A stretch of DNA of 64,000 nucleotides from Dasyornis broadbenti (taxonomy: Eukaryota > Chordata > Aves > Passeriformes > Dasyornithidae). The notes under the pieces were generated by a model. The model searched no databases. It saw nothing but the letters and a program-made list of their open reading frames with translations, and was not told the origin of the DNA. Both the position numbers and the translations under genes were made by a program. This document shows, piece by piece, positions 43,704 to 58,700 of the stretch (position 1 is its first letter; every line of letters begins with the position of its first letter). Location of the stretch: NCBI GenBank assembly GCA_013397935.1, contig VZRN01000216.1, positions 1,759,581 to 1,823,580 on the forward strand, in the 5' to 3' direction.

Positions 43704-46700
43704 CTGCAAAAGAAAAGGAGGAGTTGCTAAGGGCTGGAGAGGAAGGAAAAGGCAAAAAAGACACCAAAACCGAGAGGCTGCACCTTTCTCTCAGGACATC
43801 CTCCCTCCCAAGAGTTTACTGTTTCACTTCTCCAAACCACTGTGGTCTGGAAGACAACCAGGTGAAGGCTTGCTCCCAGCAAAGCAGAGAGCTAAGACAG
43901 CAGCACTGAGCATGGCCTCCAGAAAATATGTACCCCAAGAGCAAAGGTGTAACTTGGTACCTCTCCCTTCACCACACCAGAAGCTTCCAGCTCATGTCAA
44001 CTCCTGCATATCAGGCAAAAACTGCTCTGGGGCCGCAGACTTTCTGGGACATCCAGGAACATCGCAGCAGGAGCTCACCTGTGATGCTGAAATCCGTGAC
44101 ACTTCTTGCCGCCCTGTGAGGTCAGATGAGGAGACGTTGGCAGGAGCTCCTCGGTGTAACCTCATGCTGACCTTCCGCTCCCTGTCCACTCTTGAGATCG
44201 CTCTGGGGGACGTGTTGCCTGTCGGGGCAGAGAAATGTCGAGACAAGAACATCAGTCAATAGTTTTGGTTTCCAGCCAACAACAGGGCTGGCACTCTTCC
44301 CCCAGCTCTCCCTCGCCCCTCACCGGACTGCTGGATTCGGGAGGTGGGGGTGGAGGCCATGGGCTCGGTGACATTGCGAAGACGGTTGGCAGTGGCTCCG
44401 GCAGGCGGGCCGGGGGGCAGCGCTCGCGTGGCCGACCCTCGGAGCTGCCCCATCCTCTCCTCTCGCTCGTGCTCTCGCCGCTCCCGATCCATATCCTCAG
44501 GGTTCCGGGCTGCTCCCTGAGGAGAGAAACCCCCACGTCACACACGGCTGTCAGGCAGGAGAGGCAGCAGCAGCCCCGGATCAAAAACACCCAGTGCTCC
44601 ATCACACTATGGAAATGGAGCTCTGTCCCCAAAACTGCCCCCACCATCTTCCACTGCACCAAGCAAGGACCTAATTCTATTCCATAAAGAAACAGAGAAG
44701 CAAGCATATGGAACTACAGCTGTTACTGCAATCCATGTCTGTGTCCCAGCTCCAAATTTCATTCTCTCCTGAAAAATTACCTCTACCTACCTATAGCTCT
44801 AGATCTACTGACACACATGCTCCATCAGACACACTAGCTAACACAACAGTAGCTGTACCCCCAGTTACACCAAACACCTCTGCCTCTTTTTCACTCTACC
44901 TGCTCCCTTTGCTCAAGCTGTTCCACCAGGGCTAGGCACAAACAGCAGGCAGTTTCTGGCTTTCCTCCCCCATCTCCATGATACAAACCAACCCCGGTGC
45001 AGCCCTTTCGCCAAACACACTCACAAATTTAAGCATGTTCCAGTCAAAGACGTAGTCGTAGGAGAAGCCTTGGCGGTGGAAGAGGTTGCGGAAGAGTTGC
45101 CGCAGGTACGAGTAGTCGGGTTTGTCATCGAACCTCAGTGAACGGCAGAAGTTGAGGTATGTCGAGAACTCAGCTGGAGAGAGCAGAGAACAGCTGATGG
45201 CTCTTGTTGGCCATCCAACCTCCCTGGTCCCACCACGGAGCCGCTGCAGCCTCTCCACAGCAGCTTGCTGGACCAGGACAGCACAAACACGGAGCTGTGT
45301 AACAAAAACTGAGCCTGCTGGTTGCAGCACTTTGGCCACCAAAAGTACCCCATTTCTTTTTTTACCAGAGAAAACGTTATGCATCTCTTTCTGTCGGCTT
45401 CTCCAAGCAAGACCTAGCACATCACAGTGCCTGCTGAAGGACAGTAAGACTGAATGCAGGCCTAAAGAAGAGCTGGAGATGAGCTTTGGGAAGTTCAACT
45501 CAGACCAGAAGTCCTCCCAGCTCGGTAGCCTGTTGTAAGCAGTGGCCAGAAGTAGACAGAGGAGAAAGAGTGGGGCAGGGATGTCTGACACTTCCACCGA
45601 CATTAGCCCAGCACCTACTTTCGGCTCCAGGAACTTCCTGATCTGGATGTCGTTTCTAACTATTTAGTAATCCTCACAGGATCTCTCTTCCACGTACTTG
45701 TCCCGTCTCTCCTTGAACTCCTGTAAGCTTTAAGTATCCACAACATCTTCCGGGAAGGAGTTGCACAAGTCTACTACCAGCTGTGTCAAGAACCACATCC
45801 TTTTGTTTTGAAGCTGGCAGAAACCAGCTTTGTTTCTCTTCCAATACAAAAACTGGGGCCACCAAATAATCGGCTCCCATCCAGACTTCTGTAGGCATAG
45901 GCAGAGTGTACACCTCTATCATCTCTCTACCCACCTCTTTTTCAGGTTCCAGCAAACTCATTACTTGGGCAGAAGTCAACTCACCTCTGGTCACCCCTCA
46001 GACCCCTTCCTGGGCCTTTCCTCAATTGTACCATATCCTTTATGAAACAGAGGGATGGACCAGAGCTACACAGTGCAGGCAAGGTGCCATGGGTTTATGC
46101 ACACTGTTTGGGCTTCTTTCCTGCTAATTCCTAACGCTCCCTTTCCTCAGCAACCACCGAGCACAAAGTTGATGTTTCCACAGAACCACCTACTGTAATT
46201 GCCACAGCTCATTGGTGAGTGGCACTGCTCAGCCAGAGCTACTACTGTGAACACGACACGAGGTCCAAGCCTCCTCTCTGTTCTCACATACATTATTCCG
46301 TGTTTACCTACAAAGAACTGCATTTGCCACTTTAGTGCCTGGCTATTTCTGGGACTCCCCAATAACCACTAAAAGTTCAGCATCATCAGCATACCTTCTC
46401 AGCTCAATGCCCACCCCCCTTCCAAACTGCTCACAAGGTCCTGAAGATCCCCCCATCCCAGCACTCTCATGCCCCTACTAATACAAGGTTTGACTGTCCA
46501 AAAAACCACATTTCCCACTTCTGAACCCAAACTGTACCACGACCGCTCTGTTATCCTTCTCATCACTGGAGTCAGCAGCACATCCTGGTCTGAGGCACTG
46601 GGCACTGCCCTTTAGGATTCAAGATTCCAGAGGGTTTCAGCAGGTGAACAAGCCAAGCAGCAGACAAGACAGCCATCAAGATGAGAGCACTTACAAGGGT

Positions 46701-49700
46701 ACCCTTTGCAGAGCACCTCGATGGGCGTTGACATCTTTTTCTCGCTGATCCTCTCGTACTTTTGGCGCTTGGTGGCAGCCTTGAGGCCCTGCCAGGGCAG
46801 CGAGCCCAGGTTGAAATACATGAGCACATAACCCAGGCTCTCCAGGTCATCTCGGCGACTTTGTTCTGTGAGAAGTCACAAAGGGGCAAGGAGTGAGCAG
46901 CAACCAAAACTGCTTTGGCAATCACATAGCTTTGGAGGTGAACACAGAACAGAACAACCACCCCTCTCTCTTCTCTGGCAGATTTCTACAGACAGACAAA
47001 TTTGTAGAAGACATTCCAGAGCGAATTCCTGTGAGGATGGTTCATACTACAAGAGTGAAGGTGCTCCTCTCCCCATACAGCCCAACCCACTTCACAACTA
47101 ATGACTCTGACTACCTCCTCACTCGGACAAGCCTTAATTCACACAAGAATTTCACATCTCAAGAACTGCTGCAGCAACCCTGCCTACTTTGCTCTTGCCA
47201 GTTCCAGAGGAAGGGCACTTACACTTCCCCACCCAGAATGATTCTTCGGCCCAAGGATTAGTCATGACAGAGGTAGTCACAGAAAGACAGAGCTAATAGA
47301 GGTAAGTCCAACACAGCCCTCTCAAACACATCTTCTAATTAAACTGCTGATAGTCTTTAAGCAGGGCAGAAACAAGGAACTAGGGACCCTGTCTGGTAGT
47401 AAACAACTTTGTTGATAGTTTAGAGAAGCCTAACATGTAATGTGCAAAGATGTCTTTCCAGCTTGGTGACATTTTTCGAGCTGTGGAGGAAAGGGGCATA
47501 CTTTGAAGAAAAAACTCCCCTCCAAATGGGGAATGACTGTGTAACTGGCATCACTACCAACTCTACTCAGAGCAAGGGTTGCCCTTAAGATGCCATTGCA
47601 AGGACCCACCTTTAGATGCTTACTTATGAAACAAAAGAAATTGGCTCACAAAAAAACCCGAAACAAAACAAAAAACCATTTCACATTGACTGTTCTCTGG
47701 AATGGCCAAGCCATTTTAAGTTTCAAGCTAGCTCAAGAAGGATTTGATGCAGAATCCCAACAACTGTAAATGTTGTCTGGTTAACTCCTCCCAACTCCTC
47801 CAACATGCTTGCAAATTCATCTGTACATCTTGCCAAGAAGCTCTTGTCCTTGTTTCCCTCCCAAATAAAATAAACACTTTGGAGAAAGTACTTTACATCT
47901 TGAGGAGAACAACAACTGACATAGATAACAGGCAGGCAAAATATGGCTTAAGGGAGAGCACAGGGATAGAGGAAAGACTAAAGAGCTTCATCTAGTAGAT
48001 TCATTTACTACAGCACATTTTGCTGGATTTAGTGCCACATCCTGGAAGATGCTGCAGGTTATGTACTGGTCTGTGGGCTGTCAGTATCAGATACATGCTA
48101 CCACCTGCCCCATCCATTCAAAGGTCAGTAGATCACTGCAGCTATCCCTTTTTCTGTTAGTTGAGCTGAATTGTGACAAAAGAGTAGCTGCAGCAGGTCA
48201 CAGATACACACGTCCACATGTAACAACACAAGCTGTGGGTCACAAGGCTCTTTCTTCCTCCTGCTTCTCTCTCATAACCTCCTAGCTGTTTTGAGACCTG
48301 AGAGCTTGGCAAGTTAAAGCTCTTGAGTGGAAAAAAGGGTACTGTGGTTGCAGAAGAAAAGGAGGGCCTCATCACTCCATAACTGATAGGAGAGAGCATT
48401 TCGGCCAAAGCACATGAAACATCACAAAAATGCCACATTCCAAGACAGCGGAGGAGAAAGCAGCCCTGCAGATTCCCAAAGTGTCTTAGTTTGAGCATGC
48501 AGAAATAACAGCATTTTCTGACCTCACTAACTTACTGTCTCAAGTTGCCCACTTTAAAGGGGCTAATACTTGCTAATCTTATCAGGCTACTGCCAAAGAT
48601 AATTACATGACTGTCTGGGAGATACTTAAGATGCTGAAGGAAGCAGAGAAAAGAAACCCAGTTTTGCATTTGGCCTAAGGTTGGGATATGTGTACTCTGA
48701 GAGGGCCGCGATTACTCACTGTGCATATCAAATAAACAAAACTAAACAATATTGGGTAATGACCTACATCCTTAGACAGGAGGCATGTGGAAATGGAGTC
48801 AGAACGCACACCCAAGGCTTGAAAGCACAGCAGACAAGGATAACCTCAGTCCTGCAGTCTTGCCAGCTCTTGATTTATCCATGCTGTAGCATTAACACCT
48901 CTAACTGTGGCTTCTTGTCTAGAGCGTGGTGGTTCCCCTCAGAGGAGTAGGGAAAGGCAGGGCAGGAACCAGAGAAACCTACTGAACAAGCAAATCAGCC
49001 TTTCAGGAATAAATCAGGATCTCGCCTCCAAAATCCTGCTTGAACTCCAAACTGCTTAAGGCAGGCTGAATAACACACCTCCACTTGTGAAGCACAGCAT
49101 TTCTGAGCACAGCCACCAACCCCATCCAGAATGGGATACATTCCGAGAACATACGCCTGGGCACAGTCCTAGGGAATTTAGGGAAGGCCAGAATTAGAGA
49201 CACGAGATTAGGGAGCCTGAAGTCAGTGGGGGGATGCTACGAGCCCTTCCTGAACGCAATGAGAGGGGTTAAAAACCAAACTGGGAAGCTGACTAGTATC
49301 CATTACGTGCATGCAAACACACCTTCACTGTGTCTGAACACGGCAATATCATCAAGGAAAAGCAGCTGCAAGCACAACACCTAATTATTAAAATGATAAG
49401 TGTTTGACTGTGCTGCATTCCCGATGCTGAGCACCTCACGTACATGTGGTCATTGCAGCCCATTTAAACAACTTCGGGGAGATTCGAACCCATGATGAGC
49501 GTGAGGTACCAACGGGATGGGTCACAGTTGTGCAGTTACCTCAAAACATTGTAGCAGTCTGTCATCTGTAACCCCACCTACAATATCCTGAGTAAGCTCT
49601 TGGAAGAGGACAAAGGACAACAGTTCCTACATGCCGTTTCTTTGTTTCATCTTCAGTTACTATTACACATCTCCCAATTTAATTACTTTTTTTGAGGGGC

Positions 49701-52700
49701 CTCATATACCAACATCCTCAGGATACTAGATAACATTAGACAGAATAAGGAGTTAGAAATAAAACTTTCCACACCAAGGAAATATTATTTAGTATTACTA
49801 CTTTCCACTTTTAGAAGCCTGAAAATCAGTGACTAACGCTAACAGCATCCCTGGGCTGCAGAAAAAAAAAAAAAAAAACAAAAAATATCACTTTGGAGTT
49901 TGAAAAGAGAAAGAGAAATACAAGTGACGTGAGTGCATGTGCTGAGCAAGTCAGTCCAGAAGCACGATTATAGTCATGACCTGTGATATCACATCACACC
50001 TCCTCTCTCCATTTTATCTCAGCTCTCCTACAATGGGGGGCTTTTTTGAAAGCTGATTTTACGAAAAATGTCTTTCATAAGACACTCATCCTTCTCTCCA
50101 TCCTTCCCAAAACCCCTTCCAATAGAAAACACAAGGTCGCCTTCCCACACAACCCAGCATGACCTCTCAAACCCAACCCACTCTGCGAGGAATCTCCTGC
50201 CAGTTCCCTCCCACCCCCAGCGAGGTTCCCAGCCAGCCCACACCTTCCCAAAGCAGGGTCCTCAGAGGCCAAGTCAGGGGTGAGAGGCAGGACAGGAAAA
50301 GACGTGCTTGGGCAAAGACCATACAGCAGGACTGGTTGCCTTGGACACAAAGTTCATGACAAAATGTGTTTCTTTGTAGCCTTTCCAGGTCCCCCTGTCC
50401 GGAGAGTGTTTTCCTCCACTCTGATCCTCCCGAAGTGATGCCACTCCCATGCAGAACTCCCTAGAAATCAGCTGTCTTCCCTGGAGCCAGCCCAGCTGCA
50501 GGCAGGCTTAACCCAGCAATGTTTTCCTGATTACATACTCAGATCTGATCTTGCACATGGCTGGACTAGAGTTCCCCTTTCTCTCCCCACTGCATGGCAA
50601 CAGCCTTCAAAAACACACAAGAATCTGGAACGGGTGACAGAGGGCAGGACGAGCAGGAGGACTTCATCATCTGCACAACCTACACTGATGAGGACATTCA
50701 TTTGGGAAGGCACTACCCCCTACTCCCAGCCTCCTGTTACCCAGACAGAGACCACCAGGCTTCTTCCAAGACTGTCTCCTGGGCACCCCGGGCATCTATT
50801 TCAGACATTACAGGCTACAGTGGGTGCAGGGGACTCTCATCCCTAGAGCATGTGAAAATTGACTGGAATGCGTGAACCAAAGCCTGCACAGTCCAGTGAC
50901 TCCCCAACAGCAAGTCTCCAGCTGTGGAAACCCTCCTCAATCTCGCCTCCTACTTTTTTCCCCAGTCACTGGGAAAAGAATGTGTTTCCTCCAGACATCG
51001 GAATGCCCAACCCTTAGCTTGCAAATTCAAATAAAGGCATTTATTCATTTGCTATTCCTGTCACACGAATACCCCGGCACCTGGTTCCTTCCCTCTCCCT
51101 AGACCACATTAACGTAACATTAAGACAGAGAATTTAGTCTCTGAAAAGTCAAAAAATTCAGAGTGATGGTTCCCATGGCAATGCTGCTAACTCACAAATA
51201 TCTCTGTCATATACCCTGTGGCAAGGTCTTGAGAAACAGGAACTCCAGCTGAAACTCAAACACCCCCACCCCCTTTCCTCCAGGCAAGTCATGTAACCTT
51301 TATGCCGTTCAGGGCAACTATCTGCAACGTGGAGATAATACACCCGAGACCTGTTGCGCAGGGAAACTCACACCCAGACTTTCCCGAAGCAAAGGGCATG
51401 GAGAGAGCGGCGGCTGCACTCAGACTGATGGCATATGCAATTTGCTCTTGGATTACTGTTTAGACATTGTTTGTTCATCCTGCCACACAAGCCAAGCACC
51501 CGTAGTAAAGGGCTAAGTTGGGGTGGAATGAATAATGAAGTCGTTCAAAAGCCACAACCAGACATTTTGCCTCTCGTGATCAGTTCAGGCAGAGCAGGCA
51601 CACACAAAAGAATCGACAGACATAGTAGTGAGAATTATTTTGTGCATGTCTCCTTGTGGCAGTTACCATGGCTGTGGAAATCTTGACTGAGAATTCGATG
51701 AGGAGTCAGTTATATATACGCAGGTCAAGCCAAAATACAGAAGGCCAACTCGGAAAGCTCTACGAGAACTATTTTTATAACATGGAAGAGGTCAGGAGAT
51801 CACAGCCCACTCTCAACACACAACACTCCCCATTTTGATATAAATAAAGCATTTTCCGTCTACAGTTATATCGTATTAAGCAAGGAAAACAGAGGGAAAC
51901 CACCTTATTTTCTGCACTGACTTCGGATATCTGAGAAATATCTGCAAGAGGGGATAATGCAGGAAGAATGGGGACGTGAAATCCTGTGGAAGCTGTTACT
52001 TTAAAAGGTTTGAGTTCCTTGCTCTGCTTTTCAAATTCCCAAGTTATACACTTCAGAAGAAGGGTCTCTCATAGATACAAACAATCTGCAAGATACTTTC
52101 CTGGGTCCACAGGCAAGACAGCTTCAGTATTTCTCCTCCTCAGAGCTGCCAATCAACAGCAGAAACCAATCAGCCTGCTCAGAACAGACCCTATGGTAAC
52201 TAAGGAAGCCTCACACTGCGAACAAAGTTTGGCCAAAATTTAGCAGAAAAAAGAGGTCAAACGCTGGAAAGAAGTTTTCAGTCAGAAAACAGAAGAAAAA
52301 ACTGCAAGAGGTTTTGAACTATGCTCCTCACACACCAGGGGCTGACTCCCAGGACAAGAGTCTGGGTGACTTCAGGAGGTTTAAGTGCAGTAGGTACTAA
52401 CCTGCACAAGGTTTTTACAAAATCTGGGATGATGGTCACCACCAGTGGAAAACCTGGCTGAATGCTCAGCACTCTTTTCCAGCCTAGTTTCATCCCCACA
52501 GCACTAACCGTACCCATTAAGGGCAGAGCCCTACCTCCCTGAAGCTGCCTCAGTGGGGTTGTGCAGTTCACAGACACATTTGCATTTTGAAGGCCTGTGA
52601 CGGCCAATCCTCAATCACAAAACATGAGCGTCCGGGCAGCTGGAAGCCTCTCCTCATTCCAGCTTCTTGTACATTTCCAGCACATGGCTGTCCCCATCCT

Positions 52701-55700
52701 CAGTGGTGGGTAACACCGTATTGCAGTGGGCCTCTATCTTCCAGCTCTGACAGCTACAGAATGATCACTGACGAAGGCAGCCGGGAGTCAACAAGACAGG
52801 TTTCAAGTGCACGTATTCCTGAAGGCCCAGTGCCTGTGAATGTCTCCTTTACACATCTAATCAGCCTGCAAAAACTGTGCAAAGGCAGATTGAGCAGGAG
52901 CAGATTCAGGGAGGTCACAGCCTTGATGCTCAACAGGGCCCCCTGCACCCAGCAGTGCACAAACACAGAGCAGCAGACGATTTCTGTCTTCAGGAGCTCA
53001 GAGTGCCACCACAGCAGGACAGGTAACACAGTGGCAGCATTTAAGTTATTCACCCACCAACTCAAGGCAGGTCAGCAGGGGAGTCAGGCAAAGAACCAAC
53101 CCCCTCCTTGTGAGGACATACAACCTCCCCAGGACAGCCCCACCGAGGGGCTGCTAACAAGCAGGCTCACCAATTCCCAGGTGGGTGTTGATGGAGGCAT
53201 AACGGGCTGTGCCAGTCAGATTCTTGTTTTCCCGGTACGGGATGTGCTGGTGGGTCCGGGCGTCTCGGTACTTCTTGGCCAAACCAAAATCAATGATGTA
53301 TACTAGGTTGCCCTTTTTGCCAAGGCCCATGAGGAAGTTGTCTGGCTTTACATCCCGATGGATGAAGTTCTTGGAATGAATGTACTCAATACGGCTGATC
53401 TGGAGGGGGGATAGATAGATAAATAAATAAATTAACAGTAAGACAAGCAAGAAATTTATTTTAACTGGATCTGTTAAAAATAGTACCCTGTCCAAGACAT
53501 TGGCCTGTCAGAGCAAGAAAAGGACACTTTGCAGAGAATATCAGAGATGACAGCCAAGGAAAAGACACCCTCTGGATCTGGAGATGGAATTTAACCCAGA
53601 ACACCAGCCCAGTCCTCACTCTGGGAAGGTCACCATTAACATCACAAGGAAGGATGGGAAGCAAGTCTATGTGGACTAAAACTGCAAGCTTCAGCACTGA
53701 CGTGTCAACTTTCAAACTCAGCAGGGCCAGGAAAGGGACAGGTCTGCCTGGAAGAGCTAAGGGCCTTACACCCAGGGCATGAGCAGTGGAATTAAAGATA
53801 GGTGCCAATAATTCATCCTGCAGGCAAAAGTATCTGTGTGCACCACTAACACAAGGCAAGCAGCAGGCAAAGGAAGGAGGGATGGAGAGAAGGAAAAGCC
53901 ACCAGTGTCTGGGTTCCAGGCCCCCAGCTTCATCAAGAAATAGAAAGCTGGCAGCCACTTGTGCTAACTGAAGAAAGCCTGGGATACAGCAGTTCTCAAG
54001 CAGAGGGGATGGGAGGGGAGTGTGTGGGGAGGAAAAGGCATGGAAAAGGAGAGTAGGCACAAATGCTTCAGAGGAAACTTACCATCTGGTCTGCCAGGAG
54101 CAGAACTGTCTTGAGACTAAATTTGCGGGAACAGAAGTTGAAGAGATCTTCCAGGCTGGGCCCCAAGAGTTCCATCACCATCACATTGTAGTCCCCCTCT
54201 GCTCCACACCACTTAATGGAGGGGATACCCACTGGGGAAAGAAAAAGATTAAGCCCACGGAACAGAGAACAGAGGCTGCATCCCCTGCTGAGAAGATCAT
54301 GTGTACCACCAAATCATTTCTTTCCTAAAGCCCTCCAGAATAATTTCCATCTCCAACCACTCCCCCGGCCCCAGCCTTTCCTCCCCATCTCACCTCCTCC
54401 CTGCATCATCTTGTAGAACTTGCTTTCAATGTGGAGCTGGGGATGCTTGGTTTTGACACATTCCAGTTTGATGGCCACCTCTTCACCAGTCGCAATATTG
54501 GCTCCTGCATAGGAATGAGAGTGAAATGAAGATTGCACAAGCTTCCCCTGAAGTTAAACACTTTTAACAAGGCCTGTAAAGATGCCAAAACCTTAAGATT
54601 TGCCCTGAAATTTATTCTCTATGATAGAAATGAGATTCAGCTGCTTCAACTCGATACAGAGTTTCTAGCACTGCCATTTGCAAACGCAAGCCCAGAGAAA
54701 GGCACATGAATAGGAAACCAGGTCTGACCCTGAAGTCAGGCTAGAACAACAACCCGACACGTGAACTGCCTTGTTATCTCAAAAAGTGCCAGACTTTGAA
54801 AAGTCAATCTGTACATATCGGCAGTACCTAAACTGAGTGGAAGTTTTAGCTTCCTCTGATCATAAACCCAGCCCCTGAACCCTCAGCAGCGATACAGAGT
54901 TATCTCTTCCCCAGCAAAATTACTGGGTACGTCAATTACATAATTTCAACAGAGCCAATTAGTTCAGGAGGAGACATTACTAACACCCCAGCTCTCTCTG
55001 TTCTCTCCACAGTTCTGACCTGCTCAACACAGACAATTTCTAAATCCCCAGCTTCTGCCTCTCTTGAGGGATTTAATAATACCTTTATCTTTTGCCAACA
55101 CAGAAACATTTGCTATATGCCAAATTAGAAGCATGAAGAAATAAGCAGAATCCAGTCCTGAATTAAGCTGCCCAGACACTTCTGTTGGAGGTATTGCTCG
55201 ATACTTTGCAATGACACTAAACAACCACCCCACACGCTTCTCTCTGCAAACAACTGAGCTGCCAGCTGCAAAAGCCAGCACTCTGGTCCCAAAGTGCACT
55301 GTCAAAGAAGGAACAGGCTGCTCTTTTTCTTGTACTAGCTGAAAGGATTCCAGATGTTTCGCATCATCCTAAAATGGAAAGAGGGACTATCTGCGCACGG
55401 GTCACGGGAATGACACTCAAGGCTTGCTTCTCTCCTCCCCTGCCATGCCTGCTTCACACACACTGACAAGCCCTTCCTCGTACCTGCGACTATTAGAAAT
55501 TGCACTTTAACAAAATCAGAGAGCAGCTCTGAACACGAGCAGCTTATGAACACTGTCATAAAATAAACCACTCCAGAACATGCATGCCAAACATGAACTG
55601 GAGTCAAAGGTGATGTTTTGCAGATATCCCACAGCTAGTTTTGGTAGGTCTGGCTAATTTGTGCCTCTTGAACTCAGTGATAAGACTTTAAGGGTCCACA

Positions 55701-58700
55701 AGGACGAGCTGCAGATAAATCTCTTCATTTATCCTCTTTCACACGCCGCCTTCAGAGCCACGGACCAAAGAGAAAAAGGAAATGTTCACACAACTGGATT
55801 GCTTCTTCCCGTGGATCCTACAGAGATCCAGCTCCAGCTGAAGAGTTCTGGCTTGTACACAAAGTCAGCCAAGAGCTGCCTGCTAGCAAAAAACACATAA
55901 TCTGGATGCTGCAGTGCCGGGTTGAGACAGACAAGCTGCTAGGAATTTGTAAGAGGGCAACAAAAACGATCGGGGCCTAGAGGGATTGATTTACTAAGAA
56001 AGATTAAAAGAGCTAAATATGTAACATAGACAAGAGATACAACTCAGAAGGGTGGGGAGGAAGAATGGGACATGACAACAGTCTGCAAATATTTGAAGGC
56101 TGTAAACACTAAGGAGGGAGAGGAATTATTTAGGGTGCTCTGAGGGAGGGGAAGGAGGAGAAATGGGATTAATTTAATACAGATTTTAACACAGGATCCA
56201 GGAGAAGGGAAAGAGAAAAAGCCATCCTGAGAGGTAAAGACATTTGCCCAATGCTTACTTTTGAAAAGATGCTGGCATTTTCCACTTAAAAACTGGTGGC
56301 CAGAAAAAAAAAAAATCTGTACATTCCCTTCACCCCACCATAGGACCCTTCTTACAAGCATCAGGAGTGCAAGGAGGAAAAGAGCAGGAGAAGGGACTAG
56401 TATCTGTCCATCTTTCAAATGACTGTTCAACCACCAGCCCTCATCCAGCATGGAAACACCCAGGACACTCAAATAAGATAAGAGTTCTTTCTTCCCTTGT
56501 CTCTTTCCCCTGACTTTGTGCAGACTTTCCTGCAAATCTTCTGAAGCAGCTCCCTTGTCTGTTCCCCAGGGAGAATTTTTCACTCTCCTAACACATTCAC
56601 TGACACATGAGCAATGATGAGTCTCTCCGACTTTTTGCAGCATTAGCATTTCGAATGAACCCTTCCCCCAGAACCTGAACAGTGGAAACAGGAATGAGTT
56701 CTCATCTCCACATTACCCTGGCTGTTTAGAAACACGAGGATGCATCCATCTCCCAGGCTGTCTGCAGGTGGGGTGTGCTATCTGTGGGCACATCAAGCTG
56801 GAAAAGGGAAGGCAGGGGTAGACATCAAGGAGACTCAAATTCTCCAAAACGTGAATATGCAACTCAAATGCTCAGATGGCATTCGGCCCCACACTCTCCA
56901 TAGCCCAAACACAGGTGTTAGAGAAAGAAGAAACAACCCTGTGGTCTAGAAGAGCAAAAGTAGACTCATAGGATGGTGTGGGTTGGAAGGGACCTTAAAG
57001 ATCACCTAGTTCCAACAGCCCTGCCATCAGGGACACCTTCCACTAGACCAGGTTGCTCAGAGCCCCATCCAGCCTGGCCTTGGGCACTTCTAGGGATGAA
57101 GCATCCACAACTTCTCTGGAGTACCTGTTCCAGTGTCTCACCACCCTCACAGTAAAGAATTTCTTCCTAATATCTAATCTAAACCTCTTTCAGTTTGAAC
57201 TCATTCCCCTTGTCCTATCACTATAGGCCCTTGCAAAAACAGTCTCTTCCAGTCTTTCTTGTAGGCTCCCTTCAGGGAGGGAAGGCTGGAACTAGGTCAC
57301 CCCAAAGCATTCCCTTCTCCAAAGATGAACGATCTCAATGCTCTCAGCCTTTTCCTCATAAGAGAGGTGTTCCATCCCTCTAATCATTTTAATGGTCCTT
57401 CTCTGGATCAATCTGACCTATTCTTTGCTGAAGGGGTCACTTGTTTAGGCTTGCTCCCTCTCCAAACATCACCGTACCTACAAGTTGCTCCCTCTACCAT
57501 TTCTTGGCTAGAGGTCTACCCAGATTGAGACCACCACTAGCGAGAAGGGAATTTAAGGGCAGGAGTCTTTCTGATCCTTTGTTTCATGCTTCAACCACCA
57601 TCTTTTTTAAAGCTACAAGTACAAAAGCAACAGTTCTGTGCTGTCTTCACAGACCAGAAAGCACCGTGTTTCAGACAAATACAGCAGAGCCTGCTAGCTT
57701 CAGCCACTCAAGAGACTGAATGTAGGATTGGGGATAATTCCTAACATCCTCCCCCAGTCTCGCTCCACTGTGGGGGCTGCACAAATTCAACTCATTCATC
57801 ACGAGCTCTTTGAAACGGGGCCCCGGGGACAGAGGATGTCACCGGCTGAACGGGATCTTTTCAGAGTGGAATCCTGACCGCATGTCTGATGCAATAAACA
57901 CCGCCCTCCCTGAGCATCGGGGGCAACAGGCAGGGGCCCCGCGCTCCCCACCGCCTGCGCCCCTCTGCACAGCCTGGTGAGGGAAGAATGGAGGGCTGGG
58001 AACAGATGGATGAAGGCAGATAGGGCGAGAGAGAGTTAACAAGCCAGGAAACAAAGGGAAGGCACTCCCCTCCCAGCAAGGGAGGAGCCTGCCACCAGGA
58101 ACTGTCCCCAGCCAGCTCAGGTCCCAGCATGCTTTGTCTGCCCAGCTCCTCTCCACCACCAGTGTGCATCCCGGCCAAACAATTCCTACACGTCCAGCAA
58201 CCCTGCCCTGCCTCTTGGCCCGCACCTCTGACAAAGCACCTCCCCCTCCAGCGGCCCAAAGGTCTCGGCAATTTCTCTGCAAACTGGGTTTTGCTCTTCT
58301 GAATGAGCATTTCTAGAGGAAAATGGGCTAGCCAAGGCCCATGGGCAGCCTGATCTCATTTCCCACCCTCCCAAACCAATGGGAGGAGAATATTCCCCCC
58401 AGCACATCCATCCCTCAAAGTAGGGCGCGGAAGGAAGGCATCCAAGCAAACCAAGCCCCAGCTAAGGATTAACACAGTCCATCCTTTGTGTCTACCCATG
58501 CAGAAATCCAAGTTTCCTTCTGACAGACAAAAAACCAAAAACAAACCCTAAAGAGGACAGCACACAGCACCCACTGGTTACAGAGCAGGTGAAGGCAGCA
58601 ACATCCTGAAAGACACAAGCTGAGGATAAACCATACAGCCCCTGCCAATCCTGAGACAGACCAGCGCTGCTCTGTGTCCACACAATTATCAAAGGAGAGA

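Noticed and set aside
52587..53306. 239-codon plus-strand open frame opposite CSNK1E exon 4
   Set aside because: Part of it is the antisense of a conserved kinase exon and the rest shows no similarity to anything I know.
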